DNA from: Bacillus_BA songklensis
GTDB lineage: Bacteria > Bacillota > Bacilli > Bacillales > Bacillaceae_H
NCBI RefSeq assembly: GCF_042649685.1
Contig: NZ_JBHRZT010000020.1
Span: 62,001 to 126,000, forward strand
Length of the DNA stretch: 64,000 nucleotides
Direction of reading: 5' to 3'
The notes under the pieces were generated by a model that was not told the DNA's origin, did not search any database, and saw only the letters and a list, made by a program, of their open reading frames with translations. The stretch's first letter is position 1, and the number at the start of each line of letters is the position of its first letter. The position numbers and the translations under genes were made by a program. This document shows positions 17,650 through 24,990 of the stretch, piece after piece.

Positions 17650-18810
17650 TTATCCTACGAGTGAAACGATTTTTTGTGCACCGTCTGCCATCGATTCAGC
17701 AGCTGTTATGTTTAAACCGGATTCTTGTAAAATTTTCTTTCCTAAATCAACGTTTGTTCCCTCTAAACGAACAACCAATGGAATCTCCAAGCCTACTTGT
17801 TTCGTAGCTTCAACAACACCTTGGGCAATCACATCACATTTCATGATTCCGCCGAAGATATTGACAAAAATTCCTTTTACGTTTTGATCTGAAAGAATAA
17901 TTTTGAAAGCTTCCGTTACTTTTTCAGCCGTAGCACCGCCACCCACATCAAGGAAGTTAGCAGGTTCTCCGCCATAATGTTTAATGATGTCCATTGTTGC
18001 CATCGCAAGACCGGCACCATTGACCATACATCCAATATTTCCATCTAATGAAATATAACTTAAGTCGTATTTAGATGCTTCGATTTCTTTTGGATCCTCT
18101 TCCTCTAAATCGCGGTATTCCAACACATCTTTTTGACGGTATAAAGCGTTTGAATCAAAGTTCAGTTTTGCATCAAGCGCCATCACCTGGCCGTCACCAG
18201 TCGTAACAAGCGGGTTAATTTCAGCGATAGAGCAGTCTTTTTCGATAAACACTTGGTATAAGCCCATCATGAATTTAACAGCTTGTCCAACTAGTTCTTT
18301 TGGAATATTGATATTAAACGCTAATCTGCGAGCCTGGAAGGGCTGTAATCCTACTACCGGATCAATGACTTCTTTAAAGATTTTTTCAGGCGTTGCTGCC
18401 GCCACTTCTTCGATTTCTGTACCGCCTTCTTCAGATGCCATCATCACAACACGAGAAGTTGCACGATCCAGTACTAAGCCGATGTAATATTCTTTTTTAA
18501 TATCGCAGCCTTCTTCGATAAGTAAACGCTTAACTTCTTTTCCTTCTGGACCCGTTTGATGAGTCACAAGCGTTTTACCTAAAATTTCACTGGCATATGT
18601 ACGAACCTCATCCAAATTTTTCGCAACTTTAACGCCACCCGCTTTACCGCGGCCACCTGCGTGAATTTGTGCTTTTACAACGCAAACTTCAGAGCCTAGT
18701 TCCTTTGCAGCCTCTACTGCTTCTTCTACTGTAAAAGCTACACGACCGTTTGGAACCGTTACCCCATATTTTCTAAGGAGTTCTTTTCCTTGATACTCAT
18801 GGATATTCAT
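17650..18810 (-). CDS. sucC: Succinyl-CoA ligase (ADP-forming) beta subunit SucC
   Basis: A 386-residue beta subunit with the N-terminal ATP-grasp domain (MNIHEYQGKELLRKYGV; KAQIHAGGRGKAGGVK) and the C-terminal ligase domain (FLDVGGGATAEKV, NIFGGIMKCD). It binds nucleotide and succinate and pairs with SucD. AGGAGG lies 8 nt before the ATG at 18810; the 13-codon upstream extension has no ribosome site. The promoter is at 18859-18888. Confidence 0.98.
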   Translation of the reverse strand: MNIHEYQGKELLRKYGVTVPNGRVAFTVEEAVEAAKELGSEVCVVKAQIHAGGRGKAGGVKVAKNLDEVRTYASEILGKTLVTHQTGPEGKEVKRLLIEEGCDIKKEYYIGLVLDRATSRVVMMASEEGGTEIEEVAAATPEKIFKEVIDPVVGLQPFQARRLAFNINIPKELVGQAVKFMMGLYQVFIEKDCSIAEINPLVTTGDGQVMALDAKLNFDSNALYRQKDVLEYRDLEEEDPKEIEASKYDLSYISLDGNIGCMVNGAGLAMATMDIIKHYGGEPANFLDVGGGATAEKVTEAFKIILSDQNVKGIFVNIFGGIMKCDVIAQGVVEATKQVGLEIPLVVRLEGTNVDLGKKILQESGLNITAAESMADGAQKIVSLVG

Positions 18811-18858
18811 TTCCCATCCTCCTGACCATATGTAACCAAAATAATTCACTGCGCTTTC

Positions 18859-18888
18859 ATTGTATAAGAATCTTCATCTAATTGTCTA
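18859..18888 (-). promoter_or_regulatory. Candidate sigma-A promoter of sucCD
   Basis: On the minus strand TAGACA (18888-18883) and TACAAT (18864-18859) are 18 nt apart, about 50 nt before the sucC start. A weak cre-like sequence, TGAAAGCGCAGTGA (18859-18846), lies immediately downstream of the -10 box. Confidence 0.6.
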
Positions 18889-18918
18889 CTATTCTACGAA
18901 AAATTATGAATGTTTAAC

Positions 18919-18956
18919 AAAAAAATCGCCCTCTTGTAAAGAAGGCGATTTTTTTT
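18919..18956 (-). terminator. Terminator after the DUF554 gene, upstream of sucCD
   Basis: AATCGCC and GGCGATT flank a short CTCTT/AGAA-containing hairpin, with runs of A and T on both sides, so it can act in both directions. It closes the rnhB-ylqG-ylqH-DUF554 transcript. Confidence 0.85.
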
Positions 18957-19060
18957 GTCAACGCCTCCAAGACCTGTCTTAGAGACATCTAAAATCTTTA
19001 AAAAGATTATACAAAAATAATTAAATAACAATAAAGGTAATAACTGCTTGTATTTCCTCT

Positions 19061-19801
19061 TTACGGAAAAACAGAAACAAATTGAATGATCGTATCCCAA
19101 TAATACAAAAGCAGGACGAGCAGGGCGGTGACCAGGATTCCCGGAAGGAGATTGGCCACCCGAATTGCTGTGATTCCGATTAAATTAAGGCCGATGGCTA
19201 TAATCATAATACCGCCCGTGGCGGTCATTTCCACAATAAAGGCATCCATTAACGCCGAAGGAATCCAGCGGCTGATTTGTGTGGCAAACAGCGCGATGAG
19301 CCCTTCATAAAGAAACACCGGTACAGCGGAAAAAAGAACGCCGATTCCTAGTGTTGTCGTTAAAATTAAACTAGTAAATCCATCAATGATGGATTTTGTA
19401 TACAAGACTTTATGATCTGCGCGCAGACCGCTGTCTAATGCCCCTATAATGGCCATTGCTCCAATGACAAAAATCAATGTGGCCGTGACAAATCCCTTGG
19501 CTATCCCACCTTCCTCAGAAGCCCCTACTTTTATCTCGATCCATCTCCCAACTTTATTCAACTTGTCTTCTACTTTCCATAACTCGCCCAGTACTGCACC
19601 GAACACAAGACTAAAAATAACGATCAAAAATCGTTCACTCTTCAGCCCCATCTGAATGCCGAGCATTGTTACAGCAAGCCCGATTCCATGCATGACGGTC
19701 GATTTCATCTTTTCAGGAATGCGATGGAACAGCTTCCCTAAGAGCGTTCCGGTAATGATACATATCATATTCACAAAGGCTCCTAATAGTACCACAAACA
19801 T
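19061..19801 (-). CDS. DUF554 (YdfK/YqgA family) multi-pass membrane protein
   Basis: About 246 residues with roughly seven membrane segments, starting MFVVLLGAFVNMICIITGTLLGK and containing GSLLG-like Gly-rich helices and GALDSGLRADHKVLYTKSIIDGF. This is the DUF554 family (B. subtilis YdfK, E. coli YqgA), of unknown function. The start at 19801 avoids overlap with ylqH and gives the family length; its ribosome site is poor (AGAAAGAAGAG). It follows ylqH by 28 nt. B. subtilis has no such gene here, so it is an insertion relative to that order. Confidence 0.85.
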   Translation of the reverse strand: MFVVLLGAFVNMICIITGTLLGKLFHRIPEKMKSTVMHGIGLAVTMLGIQMGLKSERFLIVIFSLVFGAVLGELWKVEDKLNKVGRWIEIKVGASEEGGIAKGFVTATLIFVIGAMAIIGALDSGLRADHKVLYTKSIIDGFTSLILTTTLGIGVLFSAVPVFLYEGLIALFATQISRWIPSALMDAFIVEMTATGGIMIIAIGLNLIGITAIRVANLLPGILVTALLVLLLYYWDTIIQFVSVFP

Positions 19802-19829
19802 CTCTTCTTTCTCTGGTATGTATATTTTT

Positions 19830-20111
19830 TCAATCCTTATCTTTTGCTTGCTGGTCCATCCGATAAATAAAGGCAAATATTTCGGCAACAGCCTGATATA
19901 ACTCTTCTGGAATTTTTTCGTTAATTGTCAGCTGGCCTAAAAGCTCTACAAGGGAGCGGTCTTCTTGAATGGGAATGTGATGTTCATGAGCCCTTTCGAT
20001 GATTTGCTCAGCAACAAAGCCTTTTCCCTTTGCCACCACTTTCGGGGCATCTTCTTTAGCGGCTTCATAAGATAAGGCGACAGCTTGTTTTTTTTCCTGG
20101 TTGAGACTCAT
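19830..20111 (-). CDS. ylqH: YlqH, FlhB C-terminal-domain-like small protein
   Basis: A 93-residue cytoplasmic protein resembling only the C-terminal domain of the flagellar export gate protein FlhB (AVALSYEAAKEDAPKVVAKGKGFVAEQIIERAHEHHIPI). The Asn-Pro-Thr-His autocleavage site of FlhB precedes this region and is absent. Homologues are often called FlhB-related or FlhX; function is unknown in Bacillus. The ATG overlaps the ylqG stop by 4 nt (ATGA), so the two are translationally coupled. Confidence 0.88.
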   Translation of the reverse strand: MSLNQEKKQAVALSYEAAKEDAPKVVAKGKGFVAEQIIERAHEHHIPIQEDRSLVELLGQLTINEKIPEELYQAVAEIFAFIYRMDQQAKDKD

Positions 20112-21517
20112 ACTTTTAAATCGACTCCTGAATATGGACTAGTTTGTTGGTAAACAGGCGCACGTTTTGTAAGAAAGCCACGATTTTTTTGTTCTTGAAC
20201 CGATTTCACAACTTTTATATCTGATAAATGATAATGTATGGCTGAGAGGTTTTCTTTTAACGCAGCCCCCAGCTTTTTCGTTAAGGCAGATAAGCATGGA
20301 TGGTCATTAATGATGGCAATGTTGACAATTCGATTTTGAACCGTCACATCGACAACGGTATCTTTTAGATGAGCAAGGTGTAAATAAAATAAAATTCGAC
20401 AATAGCTTGGATCAATTTCACCATTCCCTTTTTGACGCCCTTCCCACTGCATAGAGACGTCATATACCTCTTTCCCTAATAACACGGGCAGTTGCATATA
20501 CATACTTGTCACAGGACCATCCTCTCGTGTTAATAATTGATAACCCGTAATTTTGTGAATAAGAGGATCAACAAGCTCCCGCTCCTCCCCGGAACCATGC
20601 TGATGCTGAAATTGAAGCAAAAGCGCCTTCAAAGAGGGAAATTCTCCCTTTAACGCTTTGTCATCCCCGCTCTTAAAATACTGATTGATTTCTCTCTCAT
20701 GCTCTAGTCCTAACGATTGTAAAATATACTTAAAAGCTTTTGTCAGTTCTTTTGCTTCGTTTACCTCTCCCAGCCCTTTTTCCCCTCTCAAAAGGGCGGG
20801 ATTTTCTGCTGCCGCCTTTTCCTGATTGGTTAAGCCGGTGAGTCCAGAAAGAGTGCCGCCAACTTCTGTTCCCTTTTCCCATTGCAAAGGGAACAGAAGG
20901 CGGCTTATAGCCTCCTTCAACTGCAGCTCTTCCCCCGTTAATGCCTGTTTATTTTCCAAAAAGGAAAATAGTGTTTGCAGCTGCTGCGTAAATGACGATC
21001 CGTCATGCAAAGAACGAATCGATAAAAAAATTTCCTTTGTAAAAGGAAGTTTCATCTTAATTATTTGCTCAATGGCCTGAAAATCTGAATCGGCCTTTGA
21101 GCCGGAAGACAGCCAATCAGAAATCGCCGGCATTTCCTTTTTAGGTAAAGGAAGGCCTTTTTCTGTCAGGGATAGCACCAGCTTTTCATTGATCTTTGTT
21201 ACCGGTAAATGCAGCTCTTTGAGCAAGGGCATGACGTTTTCTCCCTCCACTGCCAAGCTTTGAGGAGTTGTCAACACCTTCAGTTGCAGCTGGCCATTTA
21301 CTTTTGGTCGTACTTCAAACCAGTAAGCGGTATGGTTCATAAGTGGAGCATGAAGCTTGGCAACTAAGGGGGATCCGTTAAACTCCACAACAGCTGTTTG
21401 ATTAGGAAACAGCTTGATCACTTTCCCCCTTATGATATCTCCAGGAGCAAACTCCACTAATTTCGCTTGACTCCCATTCACATAATGAAATAACTTGTCA
21501 ACAGAAGAGAGAATCAC
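20108..21517 (-). CDS. ylqG: YlqG, FliK-like protein of unknown function
   Basis: A 469-residue protein. The N-terminus (PGDIIRGKVIKLFPNQTAVVEFNGSPLVAKL) looks like a small beta-barrel. The middle is low in conservation and Leu/Glu-rich. The C-terminal 100 residues (IDPSYCRILFYLHLAHLKDTVVDV to LKENLSAIHYHLSDIKV) resemble the FliK hook-length-control domain. The start is GTG at 21517, with AAAGGAGGG upstream. It is coupled to ylqH, whose product resembles the FliK partner FlhB, which supports the reading. Conserved here in Bacillus; role unproved. Confidence 0.75.
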   Translation of the reverse strand: MILSSVDKLFHYVNGSQAKLVEFAPGDIIRGKVIKLFPNQTAVVEFNGSPLVAKLHAPLMNHTAYWFEVRPKVNGQLQLKVLTTPQSLAVEGENVMPLLKELHLPVTKINEKLVLSLTEKGLPLPKKEMPAISDWLSSGSKADSDFQAIEQIIKMKLPFTKEIFLSIRSLHDGSSFTQQLQTLFSFLENKQALTGEELQLKEAISRLLFPLQWEKGTEVGGTLSGLTGLTNQEKAAAENPALLRGEKGLGEVNEAKELTKAFKYILQSLGLEHEREINQYFKSGDDKALKGEFPSLKALLLQFQHQHGSGEERELVDPLIHKITGYQLLTREDGPVTSMYMQLPVLLGKEVYDVSMQWEGRQKGNGEIDPSYCRILFYLHLAHLKDTVVDVTVQNRIVNIAIINDHPCLSALTKKLGAALKENLSAIHYHLSDIKVVKSVQEQKNRGFLTKRAPVYQQTSPYSGVDLKV

Positions 21518-21541
21518 ACTATATCCCTCCTTTTGGATATA

Positions 21542-22312
21542 TCAATTTTCCACCATATTTTTAATAGGAGCAAAAGATTTTCGATGCTCCTTTAAAACCC
21601 CATACTGCTCTATAGCCTCTAAATGTTGTTTCGTTCCGTATCCCATATGTTTTTCAAAACCATATGGCGGATATTTCTCACCTAATTCTTTCATCATTCT
21701 ATCACGGGTCACTTTCGCTACAATGGAACTTGCGGCAATCGAAATACTTGTTGCGTCCCCTTTTATGATGGATTGCTGTGGAATAGGCAGCGGCAAGGCC
21801 ATTGCATCAATCAATAAATGTTCCGGAGTAACCGGAAGCTTAGAAACAGCGTTCATCATCGCTTTTTTTGTAGCTTCATAAATATTGATTTCATCAATAA
21901 CTGCTGCCGATATAATTCCAACGCCTATCGCGACCGCTTGTTTTTTAATGGCTACATAGTATTCTTCACGCTTTTGTTCACTCAGCTTTTTGGAATCCGT
22001 AACACCCGGCAAGTAAAAATCTTTCGGCAAAATGACGGCTGCCGCTACAACAGGCCCTGCAAGCGGGCCTCTGCCCACTTCATCCACACCGGCAATAAAT
22101 TGAACGTTTTGCTCATATAGGGCTTCTTCATATGTCCTCATTTCGTAAAACTGCTGTTTTAATTTTTCTTGTTCAACAAAAAATTTTAATTTTTGAGCGA
22201 GAAGCTTTTGAACACCTTTTCGCCCATCTTTTTCACACTCTTTAAAAAACGGATCTTCACATGTTTCAACATTTGCTAATAGCTGTTTTATTTCTTGAAT
22301 CGTTTTTTCCAT
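21542..22312 (-). CDS. rnhB: Ribonuclease HII (RnhB)
   Basis: A 256-residue enzyme that cuts RNA in RNA/DNA hybrids and removes single misincorporated ribonucleotides. Catalytic acidic residues are in AGVDEVGRGPLAGPV (Asp, Glu), LLIDAMAL (Asp) and the later basic segment AKVTRDRMM. The N-terminal extension of about 70 residues is typical of Bacillus RNase HII. I prefer the ATG at 22312 (AAAGAG upstream) to an overlapping GTG three codons earlier. Confidence 0.96.
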   Translation of the reverse strand: MEKTIQEIKQLLANVETCEDPFFKECEKDGRKGVQKLLAQKLKFFVEQEKLKQQFYEMRTYEEALYEQNVQFIAGVDEVGRGPLAGPVVAAAVILPKDFYLPGVTDSKKLSEQKREEYYVAIKKQAVAIGVGIISAAVIDEINIYEATKKAMMNAVSKLPVTPEHLLIDAMALPLPIPQQSIIKGDATSISIAASSIVAKVTRDRMMKELGEKYPPYGFEKHMGYGTKQHLEAIEQYGVLKEHRKSFAPIKNMVEN

Positions 22313-22409
22313 ATGTTTCACTCTTTCTTAATGTAAATATCGGTCATTCCTAAAAAAAGATAATATCCAATCTTTTATCTTAAAAACGGGATTAAAGAAA
22401 ATGAATCTG

Positions 22410-22459
22410 AAAAGGACCTTTTATGTTATCTCAGGCAAGCTAACATAAAAGGTCCTTTT
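22410..22459. terminator. Long (19-bp) perfect hairpin between rbgA and rnhB, probable terminator
   Basis: AAAAGGACCTTTTATGTTA and its exact complement flank a 12-nt loop, beginning 27 nt after the rbgA stop. The A/T-rich ends give a short TTTT on both strands, so bidirectional termination is possible, but the stem is unusually long. Confidence 0.6.
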
Positions 22460-22486
22460 TAAGCGGCATGAGTTCACGGCCTGGTA

Positions 22487-23365
22487 TTAGGCCTCCGGCT
22501 CATCATCTTCTCTATAGTCTTCAGGGTGTTCGAATGACAAATGTCCCAGTTTTTCCGAGCGAATCTCTCTTAGCACGAGTTCGGCCGTCTTATCATAATC
22601 GGTCATCCCTCCTGACACTATGCACCCTCTTTTTTTGCCGATGGCATCAAAAAGCTCCACAATGTCTTCAGGAATCTCCGTTAAACTGTAACGTTCTTTT
22701 AAGTTGTCGGGATAATGGGCAGTCAAAAATCTTAACGCATATACAGCCACATCCTGGAGATTTAGGATTGTATCTTTAATCGCCCCTGTTGTGGCAAGCT
22801 TCAAACCGACAAGTTCATCTTCGAATTTTGGCCATAAAATCCCCGGCGTGTCGAGCAGTTCTAATTCCTTTCCGACCTTGATCCATTGCTGTGCTTGAGT
22901 AACCCCTGGACGATCGCCTGTTTTCGCAATATTTTTATTGGCTAATCGGTTAATTAACGTTGATTTTCCAACATTGGGAATTCCAACAATCATAGCACGA
23001 ATAGCACGCGGATTCTTAATTCCTTTTGCCTGCATGCGATCAAACTTTTCCTTTAAAATCTCTTTGGACATAGAGACAATCTGCTTCATTCCTTTTCCGG
23101 CCTGAGAATCGATAGCAAGTGCCGGAATGCCTTTTGAACGGTAATATGCCAGCCATTTCTCCGTTATTTCTTTATCCGCTTTATCTGCTTTGTTCAGCAA
23201 TACGAGTCTTGGTTTATTGGAGATAATCTCATCAATCATCGGATTTCTGGATGATTGAGGAATTCTCGCATCGACTAATTCATACACGATATCAATTAAT
23301 TTTAGCTTTTCCGTTACTTGCCTTCTTGCTTTGGCCATATGTCCCGGAAACCATTGAATCGCCAT
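22487..23365 (-). CDS. rbgA: Ribosome biogenesis GTPase RbgA (YlqF)
   Basis: A 292-residue circularly permuted GTPase needed for late assembly of the 50S subunit. The G4 motif NKAD (58-61) comes before G1 GIPNVGKS (128-135) and G3 DTPG (172-175), the permuted order. The C-terminal ANTAR-like domain binds 23S rRNA. The start MAIQWFPGHMAKARR matches the family; the ATG at 23365 has AGGTGA upstream. The C-terminus is longer and more acidic than in B. subtilis. Confidence 0.97.
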   Translation of the reverse strand: MAIQWFPGHMAKARRQVTEKLKLIDIVYELVDARIPQSSRNPMIDEIISNKPRLVLLNKADKADKEITEKWLAYYRSKGIPALAIDSQAGKGMKQIVSMSKEILKEKFDRMQAKGIKNPRAIRAMIVGIPNVGKSTLINRLANKNIAKTGDRPGVTQAQQWIKVGKELELLDTPGILWPKFEDELVGLKLATTGAIKDTILNLQDVAVYALRFLTAHYPDNLKERYSLTEIPEDIVELFDAIGKKRGCIVSGGMTDYDKTAELVLREIRSEKLGHLSFEHPEDYREDDEPEA

Positions 23366-23412
23366 TTTCATCACCTACTTTTCATCTGCAAGATCCTCTT
23401 AGTCTGCACGGA

Positions 23413-23452
23413 GGCGGTCCCAAAGGTGTAAACACCCACCTTTGGGACCGCC
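23413..23452. repeat. Perfect 16-bp inverted repeat upstream of rbgA
   Basis: GGCGGTCCCAAAGGTG and its exact complement are separated by 8 nt. It is GC-rich and has no U-tract on either strand. It lies in the 200-nt lepB-rbgA gap, next to hairpin element E2. Confidence 0.7.
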
Positions 23453-23456
23453 CCAC

Positions 23457-23519
23457 GAAATGGAATATATCCGGTTTAGATACATGTAAACCTGCCCACT
23501 TTACCGAACCATCCATTTC
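23457..23519. repeat. 63-nt hairpin element E2, downstream of lepB
   Basis: The outer arms GAAATGGA and TCCATTTC are perfect complements, and the inner arms GGTTTA and TAAACC pair across an 8-nt loop. It begins 48 nt after the lepB stop. Layout matches elements at 16605-16664 and 24921-24979. Confidence 0.6.
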
Positions 23520-23567
23520 ACCTTTAAAAACTTCCGCTGTTTTTAAAGTGGCCTGTAAGTTCGTCCT

Positions 23568-24122
23568 TTATTCTGCTATACGCGCTTCAGAAAGCGGCCA
23601 GTACACAATGCTCGTCTCTCCTAATACTTCATCTATTGAAACAAAGCCGATTTGGCGGCTGTCTTTACTATAACGGCGGTTATCTCCCATGACGAATAAA
23701 TGGCCTTCCGGTACCGTCGTTTGACCGCCTGTAATGTCCTCCAATTTAAAATCTTCCGTAAGAGGACCATCAATGACCTGTTTTTTATATTCGTCTAAAT
23801 AAGGCTCTTTATAAGCTTTGCCATTCACATAAAGAACATCATTTTTATACTCGATGTGGTCGCCTGGAAGCCCAATAACACGTTTTATGTAATCTTTATG
23901 CGCCTCCGCGTGAAACACAACAATATCAAAACGCTCAGGTTTGCCAATTTTATAGGAAAATTTGTTTACAATCATTCGGTTTTGATCGTGCAATGTTGGC
24001 ATCATTGACAGACCATCTACAACAATCGGTGCAAATAAGAAATAACGAATAACAGCTGCTAACAAAACAGCAATAACAATGGCTTTTACCCATTCAAAAA
24101 ATTCACTTTTTCCTCGGGCCAT
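23568..24122 (-). CDS. lepB: Type I signal peptidase (SipS/LepB family)
   Basis: A 184-residue membrane enzyme that cleaves signal peptides from exported preproteins. One N-terminal membrane anchor (about 11-30), then the catalytic Ser39 in GLSMMPTL and Lys80 in YIKRVIGLPGD, plus the GDNR box (VMGDNRRYSKDSR). The size is that of Bacillus SipS. I chose the ATG at 24122 with GGGGGA 7 nt upstream. B. subtilis lacks a signal peptidase gene between rplS and rbgA; several other Bacillaceae have one. Confidence 0.95.
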   Translation of the reverse strand: MARGKSEFFEWVKAIVIAVLLAAVIRYFLFAPIVVDGLSMMPTLHDQNRMIVNKFSYKIGKPERFDIVVFHAEAHKDYIKRVIGLPGDHIEYKNDVLYVNGKAYKEPYLDEYKKQVIDGPLTEDFKLEDITGGQTTVPEGHLFVMGDNRRYSKDSRQIGFVSIDEVLGETSIVYWPLSEARIAE

Positions 24123-24342
24123 CCTTGAGTCCCCCAACCATTATGAAGTCTAGCTATATTGTAACCGACGAGAATAACTTTTTAAACTCACATTTATCAC
24201 AAAATGAACCTTCCATCAGCAGGATCTTCTCCATTCCCAATGATGGTTATTAGTCGAAAAATACGATCCTCATAGGCAGTAATTCCCCGCTTGGCTCTGC
24301 CTGAAGTAAAAATTCCACTCCCCGTTGGAGCAGGGCAATTTG

Positions 24343-24369
24343 AAAAAAGGAGCTTGTTTAACAAGCTCC
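24343..24369 (-). terminator. Terminator after rplS
   Basis: GGAGCTTG and CAAGCTCC pair across a TTTAA loop; the minus-strand stem is followed by TTTTTTC. It lies 10 nt after the rplS stop. Confidence 0.88.
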
Positions 24370-24379
24370 CTTCTTATCA

Positions 24380-24724
24380 TTATCGAATTTCTTTGATACG
24401 TGCCGCTTTACCGCGAAGGTTACGTAAGTAGTAAAGTTTCGCACGACGTACTTTACCGCGACGAATTACTTCTAACTTCGCAATTTTTGGCGTATGAACC
24501 GGGAATGTACGCTCAACACCTACACCGTAAGAGACCTTACGAACTGTGAATGTTTCGCTGATTCCACCACCACGACGCTTAATCACAACACCTTCAAAAA
24601 TCTGAATACGCTCACGGTTACCCTCAACAACTTTTACGTGTACACGTACAGTGTCTCCAGGACGGAATTCAGGAAGATCTGTTCTTAATTGTTCTTTTGT
24701 GATTTCTGCAATTAATTGTTGCAT
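24380..24724 (-). CDS. rplS: 50S ribosomal protein L19
   Basis: A 114-residue ribosomal protein at the 30S-50S interface. The sequence FRPGDTVRVHVKVVEGNRER and the ending LRGKAARIKEIR are typical. The GGAGGAG ribosome site is about 12 nt from the ATG, rather far, and is embedded in a probable autoregulatory leader. It has its own promoter and terminator. Confidence 0.98.
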   Translation of the reverse strand: MQQLIAEITKEQLRTDLPEFRPGDTVRVHVKVVEGNRERIQIFEGVVIKRRGGGISETFTVRKVSYGVGVERTFPVHTPKIAKLEVIRRGKVRRAKLYYLRNLRGKAARIKEIR

Positions 24725-24734
24725 CGCTTAATTC

Positions 24735-24785
24735 AACTCCTCCCACAGATGCTCATGTAGACTTGTGTCATTACAGCGGAACATC
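24735..24785 (-). promoter_or_regulatory. Probable L19 leader (autoregulatory mRNA structure)
   Basis: The rplS 5' leader contains CCGCTG and CTGTGG arms that can pair around a TGACACAAGTCTACATGAGC region and end at the GGAGGAG ribosome site. Firmicute rplS genes commonly carry a short L19 leader RNA at this place. The match is by eye; boundaries are approximate. Confidence 0.5.
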
Positions 24786-24830
24786 GTTTTACCGACATCA
24801 GCAAGAAAACCTGCCTCAGTCACAAGGAAT

Positions 24831-24859
24831 ATCTTATCATAACCTGAAACGAGATGCAA
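24831..24859 (-). promoter_or_regulatory. Candidate sigma-A promoter of rplS
   Basis: On the minus strand TTGCAT (24859-24854), a 17-nt spacer and TAAGAT (24836-24831). It lies about 105 nt before rplS, leaving room for the leader structure. Confidence 0.6.
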
Positions 24860-24920
24860 TATCCTTGAATAAACTTTTCAATTCAGAAGTTCAAGGGTAA
24901 GCAAACGTTCTTTTTAGTGC

Positions 24921-24979
24921 AAAATGGATCGTTAACAAAAACCCCTGGTTTTATTTCAGTTAACATGGCGGTCCATTTT
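24921..24979. repeat. 59-nt hairpin element E3, downstream of trmD
   Basis: The outer arms AAAATGGA and TCCATTTT, the middle arms GTTAAC and GTTAAC, and the inner arms AAAACC and GGTTTT nest as one hairpin. It begins 11 nt after the trmD stop. Confidence 0.65.
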
Positions 24980-24990
24980 AAGAAGGCAGC

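Noticed and set aside
19802..19888. 29-codon N-terminal extension of the DUF554 protein
   Set aside because: It would overlap the end of ylqH and adds a hydrophilic tail not typical of the family.
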